Below, in pieces: positions 30,737 through 40,397 of a stretch of DNA of 64,000 nucleotides (positions are counted from its first letter, which is position 1; each line of letters begins with the position of its first letter). The notes beneath the pieces are model-generated. The model was not told the origin of the DNA and did no database searches. It worked only from the letters and a program-made list of their open reading frames with translations. Source of the DNA: Syngnathus acus. Lineage: Eukaryota; Chordata; Actinopteri; Syngnathiformes; Syngnathidae. The position numbers and the translations under genes are program-made. The stretch spans positions 806,001 through 870,000 of the forward strand of contig NC_051088.1 of the NCBI RefSeq assembly GCF_901709675.1. The letters run 5' to 3'.

Positions 30737-33151
30737 TGAGTTCGAAGAGTTTTCTTCTTCTTGCGGGCCATGTTCTCTTAATAATGCACACACTTGGTTG
30801 GTTGATTACTTTTCTCCCGTTATTTTATTGTCCGCAACACAGGAGGGCACAAATACACGCACATCAAGTCTTGGATGCGGTTCGCGCTACATAACAACCC
30901 GGAACAGGAAGTGAAGTAGTCCATGATCACCAAAACAAAATCACCTCCAAAATAAAACGACAATTTAAAAGAACATCTTTCCACAACAAAAGATAAACCA
31001 ACACATTCACTCAGGAGAACATAAATCCAACAGTTAGATTAATTCCGTTATTTCCGGACGCCAGTCCCGCTGAAATCAAAGAAACCCGAGGGTTGAGTAA
31101 CTACTTTGTCGAGACCCAGGATCTCCTTGATCGCGGCCGTTTCAGCAGCTCTCCTTTCCTATTAAGATTGTTGCTTTTGTTATCGGCTCGGAATAGTTTA
31201 GCTGTCTTTGTTAAGACCGCGGGGACTCGTTTATTTTCACTAGCGTACACTCACACTAGCTGAGCTTAAGTTAACGGTTTCGAACCAGATTCTGAGACTC
31301 CCTGATGTCAAGGATTAAAGCTGTCTTCCTTTAAAAAAAAAAACTGAACGGTTTAAAACATGACTATGATAGAGAAACAAAAGAGATTTAAAGCATAAAA
31401 GATCAAAATAATAATTAATCGAAATTAAATGATTATAAAGTAGAAATTTAATGAATAAGCAAGAAAGAGAATTACAAGCTTCAATTGTTCGGACAACTAA
31501 CAATAATTTCCACTCACCATTCTCAATAGAGAAAAAAGTATTCAGTCTTGACGTTCTCTCGATTGAAAACTCAAAAATATAGTGAAAAAGGTCTAAAATG
31601 AGGTCTAAAATGCTGTTTGGTGGAAAAGTCGAGTGATCAGTTCTCCTTGTTCCAAAATCCGAATTCTGTTTAAAAGAACAGGCTGGCCTAAAGAATGGAG
31701 ATGACGACGCCCTAAAAATGGCTCCTCTCACCTGCACCGAGGTCTGCATCTCCTAGCCTGTCTTTGAGCTTAAAATTTGACTAAGTCCAATTTGAAGATA
31801 GTATAAATTCATTTTAACGGACCTAGGGTTAATCTCATAAAGAATGAAATCTATCTTTGTCTAATCGGCGGTCTCGACCCACGGCAGTAGCCGCAGGGCC
31901 ATACCCCTAACGGGGAAAGGCCACCGGGCGAGAGAGAGCGATGCTCTTTGTCCGAACGAACCTTTTATACCAGTCCAGTTCGTGGGTACTATGCCTGCTT
32001 GGTCACGTACCAGTTTTTTTCCATGACGTCATACATTGGCCTCAGATGACCCAAATGCTTCCAGAATAGACTGCACCTGCATCTCGGCCGGTCTCAACCG
32101 GATTCAACCAGATGAGGTGACCATGTTCTCACGGAAGTAACAATTTTCTCAGCGATGGTTCATCCTGTTTCCCACGCCCAAATCTTGTCAGCTGTCCATC
32201 AACGTGACATTTGCAAATGTTTTTTCTCTGACTTGTGTCCGCAAACAGCATTTTGTTTAGGCTTCAACTGGATGAACCACCACTTAGTATCACCATTAAC
32301 CCTTCCGCCTCCTTGTCTTCGCTGACATTTATACATTCATGTGTAAATGGAACATCAATATTACATACATGTTTGATACTTATCAAACATCGTGACAATA
32401 ATAACACATACTTTCACAATAGTCAATTTAACACATAATCATAACTATGATCGTGGATTCTCTTAGCAGGTTAAAACACTCAAGCCATCTTCAAAAACAT
32501 ATTTTGACAAGCTGGTGACCTCTAGGTCAAGCTCAGCGTGGGATTGCAGCCCTTTGTCCTTACTCAACTCTTAATACCTTCATGTGTAATGAAACATCAG
32601 TGCTATGATGCTGCTCAAGTGTCTACTAACTATACAATATGCAAAGCAGAATAAAATAAAGTATATTGCAGCTTACTCTAACGGTGATTAACATGTCTCA
32701 TTCTCATTACCTAACGATGAGCATTGGCTTCCCTAGTAGCAAATTAAATATTCAAGCAGTTTCAAAAGTATATTATAACAAAACAAAATAATATACCATA
32801 ATCAAAATTGTGTGTTGCTGTGCTTCAGAACAAGTCTTCATCTAATCGATGACTTTTTAAACTATTAATTTACTATGTTAGGTCAATCTGACTTTGGCAC
32901 CATCTTCTGGTGAAATTTGGAACGGGAATGGAGGTTTACTGGTTCAACCAACAAATTCCCCTTTACCAATTTAACAATAGTTAATTTTGAAGAACTAACT
33001 TTTAAGTAACCCCTACTCAGGCCCCCTTCAGGTCCTCCATGTCAAGCTTTGAAATTTGGAATTTCATCTTAGCCAATTCGTCTGGGCCAAATCCAATACA
33101 CACTCACACACCATCTTTTACCATCCTATCCACCATGTAACTCAACAGGTC

Positions 33152-33654
33152 CCTGAAGGCATGAAAATAACCTCCTGAAAGGTATGTGGCTGACAAATTT
33201 TTTAATGGTACAAAATCAAGAACAAAACATCCCAAAGACATTTCAATTCATGAAGATCCATGTCTTATGCCGCAAGAAATTCCTCGGCATGGCAAGGAGC
33301 ATAAAAGGAGAGAAACTTGTGTATTGCCCCATCGTCCCCTGACCATCGACCCGACACAAGACCTTTGAAACATTCCTGAGTGGTGAAGTGTGAGTGTTTG
33401 AACATCGAGCAAATGTCATTTTTTCATCAGGGTTTGTTCAAGGTTGCAAAAACCTTTGCCAGAAACTCAATTTTATTGAACACAGTTTTATTGGTTTTTC
33501 TTGTCATCAAATTAGAATTTCTTTGCGACAAGAAAAACTGTTTGCGAATGTCTGATGAACATTTCAACCTTTTCCAACATTGAAGGGACCCTGACGAAAA
33601 AACAACATTCAGACTGAAGGAGTAGGGTCAAATTCCCTGTTAGCAAAATGCATA
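33152..33654. other. No gene recognised
   Basis: Only short incidental frames. No terminal repeats or matches to other parts of the window were noticed. Confidence 0.35.
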
Positions 33655-33656
33655 TA

Positions 33657-34757
33657 CCGTAATTTCTGGACTATAACCCGCTACTTTTTGCTGAAGTTTT
33701 GAACTTTGCGGCTTGCCGTCCGGTGCGGCGTATTTATGGATTTTTCATGAATTTTGTGATGACTTGATCACTTATACACTCGTAAAAAGGCTGTGAACCG
33801 CTGTTGTGCGGCACCGCTTTGCTGGGCGGAGGGATATGTGACACGGTCACTGGGGAGAAGAGTGGTGTGTTGATCGCATGTCCATCCGCCAAGCAAATAG
33901 TGCTGTATAATTGACACAAGGAAGAAACAGAATGAGATCAAGACGGAGATTACTGAAGAAAGGAAGCTTTTATACACTATACACAAACCCTCATTATGGG
34001 GGACAAAAGAGATGCATATGATGCTGCTTGTAAGTTAAAGGCTCTGAACGAAGGAACTGCAGCTGCTCATGCACTGTAGAGGTTTCCTCTGGTCACTAGA
34101 GGGCACTGGGCTATTGTTGATGAGCTCTTGTTGCGTCACCCGTTTCTTTATTTCCCAGTCACGACTACTCTGGAGCTATACGTGTAGCTCGCTAATTTAA
34201 TGTAATATAGCGCTTTGTGCATGAATAAAATTAGTATAAATCGACCCTCATCATGGAAAATGCTAGAAGGAATGCATAAAAGCGACAACAAAAGAGAGAC
34301 TGAGAAAGTGTGTGGCGAAGTATATCTGACGCTATTCCAATCCGACACTGAGGAGGAAGACTTCAATGGTTTCAGTACACAGGAGGAAGATGAAGACGGC
34401 TCTCAGTGACTTTTACTGGTATGTTTTTTTAACCAGCCCTGTTCGTGCTATGATACTGTCGCGTCTCAGTGACTTTTACCGGCATGTTTTTTTATCCAGC
34501 CCTCTTAGTGCTGTGTTACTTCCGTGTTGCTGCTGTGTTACTGCCGCATCACAGGCATTATTTGGAAAGAAAAGTTAAGGTATGTTATTAAAACTTTGAA
34601 AACTCTTTCTGTGTACCGTCTTTCTTTGTAAATAACTCACGGGCACATGCGGCTTTTAGTACGGTGCGGTTTCATGTATGAAAAAAAACAAGATTTTCCC
34701 CTAATTTTTGCTGGTGAGGCTTATAATCAGGTGCGGTTTGTAGTCTAGAAATTACGG
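33657..34757. mobile_element. Pogo-derived MITE with CCGTAATTTCT termini
   Basis: Inverted termini CCGTAATTTCTGGACTATAA and, in reverse, CCGTAATTTCTAGACTACAA, flanked by TA (33655-33656 and 34758-34759). Subterminal GGTGCGGT motifs lie near the right end. About 1.1 kb long. It contains a short frame related to the C-terminal tail of the pogo-like transposase at 38852, which ties this MITE to that group. Confidence 0.85.
34215..34409 (+). pseudogene. Remnant of a pogo-type transposase C-terminus
   Basis: The frame ends LFQSDTEEEDFNGFSTQEED. The pogo-like protein at 38400-38852 ends LLFTSETEDEDFDGFN at the same place relative to its transposon end. The preceding part (WKMLEGMHKSDNKRE) shows no domain. 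The catalytic region is absent, so this is a leftover coding scrap in a non-autonomous element. Confidence 0.6.
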
Positions 34758-34759
34758 TA

Positions 34760-35340
34760 TTCATCAACCCATTGGTTTAAAGTGCATGTGTTTTATGTAT
34801 TCATATATTTTACCTGTTACATACATACATACATACAGAAAAACGATTATAAGTATGAACTAATATTTTGCATGCATAGACTCTGAACTTTAGACAGTAC
34901 ACATTTTGCATTGATCAGGGGGGACAGAATGATCGTTTGGAGGCTAAAAAAGAAAACAGAAGGAAATCAGTATCAGGAATGTGGAATGGGCTGCTTTCGT
35001 TCTATGTTTACAGGAATTCAGTGCCAAGATGGCTGGTGAAGAGCTGCATGTTTACAGAAAGCCATCGCCTCGATGACTAGAGGAGCGAGGAGCGAATGAA
35101 GGAGCACATGGGGTGCTGGCAGGGCAATAGGAGCCACACTGTTTTTTGGAGTTCTAACCTTTTCAGCAAATATAAATGTGAGGACTGCACCGCCTCTCTG
35201 ACCTCACCCGTACGTGGGTGTGAGCTTCGAGCGGATAGAAAGCGGTCCAGCACTGTCTGTACATTTTCCTCAACCCAGAGCATACCAACGAATAGTCATT
35301 CAAGCTACCTTGTGTGAGTTTGGTTTTTACTGCTCTGGTG
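34760..35340. other. No gene recognised; short TACA microsatellite
   Basis: Includes a TACA microsatellite at about 34821-34840. No frame with a recognisable domain. Confidence 0.35.
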
Positions 35341-35344
35341 GTGC

Positions 35345-35570
35345 AAGTTTTGCGGCCACTCTCCAAACCTATTCCAGCGACACAAGCTCTGTGGCTGCCA
35401 TCTGAATCTGCTTCAGCGGTGCAAGCTTTGCAGCCAACCTCTGAACTTACTCCAGCGATGCAAGCTCTGTGGCCGCCATCTGACTCTGTTTCACCGATGC
35501 AAGCCGTGCTGCCGTCCAACCCTGCTCCGGCAATCCACGCTCTGCAGCTGCCTCCCTGTCCCTGATCCAT
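35345..35570 (+). repeat. 39-bp minisatellite (in-frame 13-residue repeat)
   Basis: About six degenerate 39-bp units with the core gcaagctctgtggccgccatc and ctccagcgatgcaagct. Read on the plus strand, each unit gives a 13-residue repeat such as MQALWPPSDSVSP, VQALQPTSELTPA and TQALWLPSESASA. More degenerate units continue to about 35830 out of phase. Without flanking domains or a bounded frame I do not call this a gene. Confidence 0.7.
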
Positions 35571-35944
35571 TGGTGCGAGCCCTGCACCCGCCCTACAAAT
35601 GTGCCCCAACTGTGCAAGCCCCACGAGACTCTGGTCAAAAGACGCATGCCCTGTGGCCACCACCAAACCCTTCTCAGGCGGTACACACTCTGCGGTCGCC
35701 TCCTCTGGTAGTGCATGCACTGAGACCACCCGCCCCAACTCTGCTCCGGCTGCGCACCTGTTCCATCAGCTCAAGCTCTACCAGATCCTGCTCTTGAGAT
35801 CCACACCCTGTGGCCACCCTCCAACCCTGCTCGAGATGCGGTTGCTTACTCTCTTCCTCCAGAAATTGAAACACTGCCGCCGCCTGTTTGCTGTCCTTGT
35901 CTTGGTCGTGCTGGTTTCCTTGTATTTGCGTCGTTGTTTTGAGA

Positions 35945-36425
35945 CTTGCCCGTTGTGGTAAAGAGAGAGCTGAGCTCTCTATTTACCGGTCAATCTACAC
36001 TCCTACCTATGGTCACGAGATATTCGTGACCGAAAGAACAAGATCCCGGATACAATTAGCCGAAATCAGTTTCCTCCGCAGAGTTTCCAGGCTCTCCCTG
36101 AGAGACAGGGTGAGAAGGTTGGTCATTCGTGAGGGACTCGGCGTCAAGCCGCTGCTCCTCCACGTTGAAAGGAGCCAGATGAGGTGACTCAGGCATCTCA
36201 TTAGGATGGCTCCCGGACGCCTCCCCGGGGAGGTGTTACGGGCATGTCCCACCGGCAAGAGACCCCGGAAACGACCCAGGACTCGCTGGACAAACTATGT
36301 TTCTTGGCTGGCCTGGGAAGGCCTTGGGATCTCCCGGGATGAGCTGGACGAAGTGGCTGGGGAGAGGGAAGTCTGGACATCCCTCCTGAAGCTGCTGCCC
36401 CCGCGACCCGACCCCAGATAAGCGG
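35945..36425 (+). mobile_element. LINE 3' end fragment (same family as 50697-63037)
   Basis: Plus-strand frames read TYGHEIFVTERTRSRIQLAE, ISFLRRVSRLSLRDRVRRL, then after a stop and frame change MAPGRLPGEVLRACPTGKRP and LLKLLPPRPDPR. This is the C-terminal end of the LINE family present on the minus strand at 50697-53262 (cf. SFFCTVSGLSLRDEVRSS and MPPGRLPGEVFPASLTGRRP). It is 5'-truncated, with an in-frame stop near 36187. Confidence 0.85.
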
Positions 36426-36429
36426 TATA

Positions 36430-36804
36430 AGATGGATGGACGGACGGAAGGATGGCTGGATCTATTCTCTTACTCTCTTTTGTTATCGTTTTTTTCATGT
36501 CCGATGTTTATATTGTCTATGTGTTTATTTATGTATTTAACTGCTGGCAACTGAGTTTCCCTCCGGCAATCAGTAAAGTACCTACCTACCTACCTACCTA
36601 CCTGCGTGACGCTGGCCTCCCACCCCACGCAAAGTTTAAGGGAAATAGTTTGTGCCGTAAAGATTTTCGTTTGTGCTGCTACGGTTTTTAAGTTATGAGA
36701 GATTATTTTAGAGGTCATCTAGAGTTCACCCAGCCCCACATCTGCTCCAAATGAACCTGAAATGGTACCGATCAATAAAGTACCCAAAACGGTATCGATC
36801 AATA
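36430..36804. other. Retroelement-tail-like sequence
   Basis: Contains ctgagtttccctccggcaatcagtaaagtacctacctacc near 36549-36602 and a similar aataaagtaccc block near 36772. This is the form of the 3' end of fish LINE tails that finish in a simple repeat. No coding region. Confidence 0.5.
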
Positions 36805-36882
36805 ACCTACCTACTACCTACCTACCTACGTACCTACCTACCTACCTACCTACCTACCTACCTACCTACCTACCTACCTACC
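36805..36882. repeat. CCTA microsatellite, left part
   Basis: About 78 bp of CCTA/CTAC repeats. The same array resumes at 49581-49632, after the Tc1 element that was inserted in it. Confidence 0.9.
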
Positions 36883-37397
36883 TTATCTCACAAAAGTGAG
36901 TACCGTATTTTCACGTTTATTACGCGCGGATAAAAGTCTTAGATTTTCTTCAAAATGTGCAGCGCGCCCTATCATGCAGTGCTCCCTATGTGTGTTGTTG
37001 TGAGGCGGACGAATTAAAGAGCGCCATGAGAACATAAGAGGGAGAATTGTGGGCGTGGATTTGCAGTATGAATGAATTTAAATTTGGTCTGCACCACAGT
37101 TTTGTTTCTTATATTTTTTGTGGGAGCTTGAAGCAATGTATAAGGTACCATCTATAAAAGGGGAGATGTTAGAGGGAGTGGAAACCCCCCGCCCCCACAT
37201 ACAATGGTATACCCCAGCGGCACTGCTGTGTTGTGTTTCGTCATGACGCACGGGCGTCAGTTCAATAGAGGCTTTGCAGCTGACGTCATCAAGCTACCCA
37301 CATTAGCTTGGCGGCCATCATGGCGGTCAACTTTTCAGTGCCGGTCAACGACTCACACACGCTTTCTTGTTATATCTGCTGCTATTTGAGCTTAAAA

Positions 37398-37579
37398 ATG
37401 CCGGATACCTGCTGTGCTGTTGGATGTAGCAATAGACGAGGCGATAAACCAAATCTTAGCTTCTATAGATTTCCGGCGAACATGAAAAAACGTGATAAAT
37501 GGATCGCGGATATTCGTCGTGAACGATGGAAACCTACGATTTACACAAGGATATGCATTGAGGACTTCATATCAGGTAT
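37398..37579 (+). pseudogene. THAP zinc-finger exon
   Basis: The frame MPDTCCAVGCSNRRGDKPNL is followed by SFYRFPANMKKRDKWIADIR, RERWKPTIYTR and ICIEDF. This is a C2CH THAP finger: C-A-V-G-C supplies the first pair, then the conserved F and W. The final C (ICIEDF) is present, but the histidine normally paired with it is replaced by D (usual C-x-x-H-F). A likely splice donor (CAG|GTATGT) follows at about 37575. It would bind the element's own ends if functional. The downstream catalytic exons are absent. Confidence 0.75.
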
Positions 37580-37939
37580 GTAAACAAACTATTCACCCCT
37601 GATTTGTTTCACAAAATGTGAAATAATACAATATGGGATGATACAAATATGATTGTTGAAAATGCTGGGTGCATTTTTAGAAAGGCAGCAAGAGCAGCAA
37701 GGCAGGGAATGGGATGATTTCTTCAGTTCACCCCCCCGTTTTTATTTTGTGTTTATTTTTTCATGATGCTTGAAAACGTTATCAATGTAAATATTGAATT
37801 ATATTTATTGGTTAAGTTTTCAAGCCAATCAGATGTGGCATCATGCAAAAATAAACAAATAATAAAAATGGTAGCAACTTGAACAGACAGGTACAGTATC
37901 TGAATGATTTCACTCTATTCAGTTTTTTAATATGTCAAG

Positions 37940-38158
37940 TTATGAAATGCCATTACAAAACAAATCGACGAGGTAATTATAAATATCTGGATATGAGCGT
38001 TCAGGCAGGTCGGCTGTTGCAAAATGCTCGGGCGATTTTAGCATGCTTCTCGGTAAAAGGTACGGATCCGTTGTGCCAACAAGGTTCAACTTCTCTCTGT
38101 GACGATTCTTGGAGTCTTCATCCAAATGCCTAACTTCGTTGGATAGCAAATCAGCCAT
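37940..38158 (-). pseudogene. Fragment of the second THAP-transposon protein
   Basis: The minus frame begins MADLLSNEVRHLDEDSKNRH and continues NLVGTTDPYLLPRSMLKSPE, FATADLPERSYPDIYNYLV. The block D-L-P-x-x-x-Y-x-D-I-Y-N-Y-L resembles, from memory, the N-terminal part of the YqaJ-type protein encoded opposite the THAP gene in fish ISL2EU-like transposons. Only this exon-sized piece remains. The assignment is an inference. Confidence 0.45.
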
Positions 38159-38399
38159 AATTCGGAAGAAATCGGTGAAAACGTAGCGCAGAAATCAGAC
38201 AATCCATACAAACACGTAGGAACGAGCTGACTAGTTGACCGCCAAGATGGCGGCATAACACAAAATCACGTGATAAAATCACGTGACTGCAAAGCCTCTA
38301 TACAGTCACACACTTGAGCAATCACTATCGTCCTCTGTCTCATTATTATCTATACATATACACACAAACAGACCAGGTGTTTTTTTCCACGCATCACCA

Positions 38400-38852
38400 T
38401 CGCTGTTGATCTGCGACTCTATGCGTGCCCATCTCACAGCCGATGTGAAAAAACAAGTGAAGCAAATGAACGTCGAGTTTGCTGTCATTCCGGGAGGCAC
38501 GACAAAGGAACTCCAACCGCTGGACATCGGTGTGAACCAGCCGTTCAAAGTAAAGCCGCGAGCGGCGTGGGAGCGATGGATGACCGATGGAGAGCATAGT
38601 TTCACTAAGAGTGGAAGGCAGCGCCGGGCGAGTTACGCCACAATTTGCAAATGGATTGTGGATGCTTGGGCTAACATGTCTGCTGGCACTGTTGTTCAAG
38701 CTTTCGTAAAAGCCGGCATCATAGCCGAGGAGCCACACGGCACGGAAAGTGACTCTGACAGTGAAGAAAGTGAACCTGACATGTCTGTTGGAGATTTAGC
38801 GCTGCTGTTCACTTCGGAAACAGAGGATGAGGACTTCGATGGGTTTAATTGA
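38400..38852 (+). pseudogene. Pogo-type transposase, C-terminal half
   Basis: The open frame contains SLLICDSMRAHLTADVKKQV, whose D is the second catalytic aspartate of a pogo/Tigger DDE domain. FAVIPGGTTKELQPLDIGVN follows with the third aspartate, then FKVKPRAAWERWMT, ICKWIVDAWANMS and an acidic tail ending TSETEDEDFDGFN. The DNA-binding and first catalytic parts are missing, because the region upstream was lost and replaced by the THAP element at 37265-38301. The protein would cut and paste the CCGTATTTTC-ended elements. Stop codon at 38850-38852. Confidence 0.8.
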
Positions 38853-38977
38853 TAACCATTACCGGTAATAAAAATGTGAACTCAGTTTTGCTCCCGCTTC
38901 ATTTTTAAATACGCACACTTGTATGCTTGTGTGTGTGTGTTGGGGGAAGTGTGGGCGTGGATTTGCAGTGCGCCCCT

Positions 38978-39160
<183 letters not shown>

Positions 39161-39566
39161 GTGTTGTTGTAAGGCGGACGTAATTGAGAGCGCCATGAGA
39201 ACGTTAAAGAGGTAAGTGTGGGCGTGGATTGTATATATAAAACCCACGCCCTATGATCCGTTGCGCCCTATGTGTGTGTTAAACACAGTCATGGCACACA
39301 ACTGAGACTGCGCCTTTTATTACGGTGCGCCTTTTGAACGTGAAAATACGGTACACCCCTCTTATTTCTGCAATGTTTTAATTATATCCTGTCATGGGAC
39401 AACACTGAAGAAATGACACTTCGATCCAATGTTAAGTAGTCACTTTAGAGCTTGGATAGCAAAGTAAATTTATTGTTACTTCAAAGTAACTCAAAATACA
39501 ACGATGAATGTGTAAAATGCTGGCAACAAACGTGAGTACACCCCAACTGAAAATCTCAAAATTAAA

Positions 39567-39881
39567 GTTAAAAAAAGTCCCAATGATTGTCGTCACACAC
39601 ACATCTAGGTGCGGTGAAATTTGTCCTCTGCATTTAACCCATCCCCGTGTGATTTTGATCCATCCCCTGGGGGAAAGGGTAGCAGCGAGCAGCAGCGGTG
39701 CCGCGCTCGGGAATCATTTGTGGATCTAACCCCCCAATTCCAACCCTTAATGCTGAGTGCCAAGCAGGGAGGCAATGGGTCCCATTTTTATAGTCTTTGG
39801 TATGACCCGGCCGGGGTTTTGAATCCACAACCTTCCAGTCTCAGGGCGGACACTCTACCACTAGGCCACTGAGCTGGTTAA
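39567..39881 (-). mobile_element. tRNA-derived SINE, second family
   Basis: On the minus strand it starts CCAGCTCAGTGGCCTAGTGG, with a tRNA-like A box (TGGCCTAGTGG) and a B-box-like GGTTGTGGATTCAAAAC. It continues with a body containing ccgagcgcggcaccgctgctg and ggttaaatgcagaggacaaat, and ends in a T-rich tail near 39567. It is inserted in the Tc1 left half. It differs from the SINEs at 4433, 13730 and 21985. Confidence 0.85.
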
Positions 39882-40013
39882 GCCAAAATTGGGACCAATT
39901 AGGCACTTTTCCTCCCTGTGTAATGCGACTAGTTAGTGTACTGAGGTGTGATTGGGGATTAAGTGTATTAAATTTGGTATTTTCACTCTCGTACTGGTCA
40001 CAGGAAGTTCAAC

Positions 40014-40088
40014 ATGGCACCTCTTGGCAAAGAACTCTCTGAGGATCTAAAAAAATGAATTATTGCACTACATAAAGATGGCCTAGGC
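40014..40088 (+). pseudogene. Tc1 transposase, N-terminal piece
   Basis: Reads MAPLGKELSEDLKK, a stop, then IIALHKDGLG, the standard start of a fish Tc1 transposase. It is cut by the hAT insertion at 40089 and resumes as YKKIANTLKLSCSTVAKTI at 43167. The in-frame TGA after DLKK already inactivates it. Confidence 0.8.
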
Positions 40089-40397
40089 CAGGGGTCGGCA
40101 ACCCAAAATGTTCAAAGAGCCATATTGACCCCAAAAAAAAAACATACCTGTCTGGAGCCGCAAACATCTAATAGCTTTTTATAAGGCAACATAGACTGTC
40201 AATACATGAGCTGTATGCCTACTATTAAAATAATTAAGTAGGCTACAAATACAAAGCAACAAAGCGATGCAAAACGTCGCCCCTGGATAGCCAGCGGACT
40301 TTGTTGTGCAGCAGGAGATCGGCATATTCGCTGTCAACTTCATCTAGCAATTCACGGAACTGGCGGTGGTTTAATGTTTTTGCGATTATTTTGTTTA

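Larger units (their letters stand above)
26397..31032 (-). mobile_element. Ty1/copia LTR retrotransposon, full length
   Basis: Two near-identical LTRs (26397-26692, 296 bp; 30734-31032, 299 bp) begin TGTTGAGTTCG, or TGTTGGATTTATG on the coding strand. They are flanked by the exact 5-bp duplication gttag (26392-26396 and 31033-31037). On the minus strand the primer-binding site directly after the 5' LTR is GGTTATGGGCCCAG, the type used by Drosophila copia (internal part of initiator tRNA-Met). The purine tract AAGGGGGGG sits just before the 3' LTR. The gene order gag, protease, integrase, RT, RNase H is that of Ty1/copia. The LTRs differ by only a few small indels, so insertion is recent, but the middle of pol is frameshifted. 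Confidence 0.93.
26222..33147 (-). mobile_element. Solo retroviral-type LTR (copy B), split by a copia element
   Basis: On the minus strand it begins at 33147 with TGTTGAGTTACATGGTGG (cf. TGTCAAGTAACATGGTGG at 3673) and ends at 26222 with …GTGCACAATTGACA. The intervening sequence matches copy C, for example ttctgtttaaaagaaca and gttccaaaatccgaattctg at 31645-31675 in reverse. The flanks carry the 4-bp duplication ggtc (26218-26221 and 33148-33151). LTR sequence occupies 26222-26396 and 31038-33147, together about 2.3 kb. No internal region is present. It is as diverged from copy C as copy A is. Confidence 0.8.
37265..38301. mobile_element. THAP-type (ISL2EU-like) transposon, internally deleted
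   Basis: Inverted termini ATAGAGGCTTTGCAG and, in reverse, ATAGAGGCTTTGCAGTCACG. Both sides have a nearby ggcggccatcatggcgg / ccgccaagatggcgg inverted block. A THAP exon runs inward on the plus strand from the left. A second protein fragment runs inward on the minus strand from the right. The centre is missing. Target flanks are ambiguous because the terminus begins with AT. The layout is the same as that of the element at 15179-18654. Confidence 0.7.
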
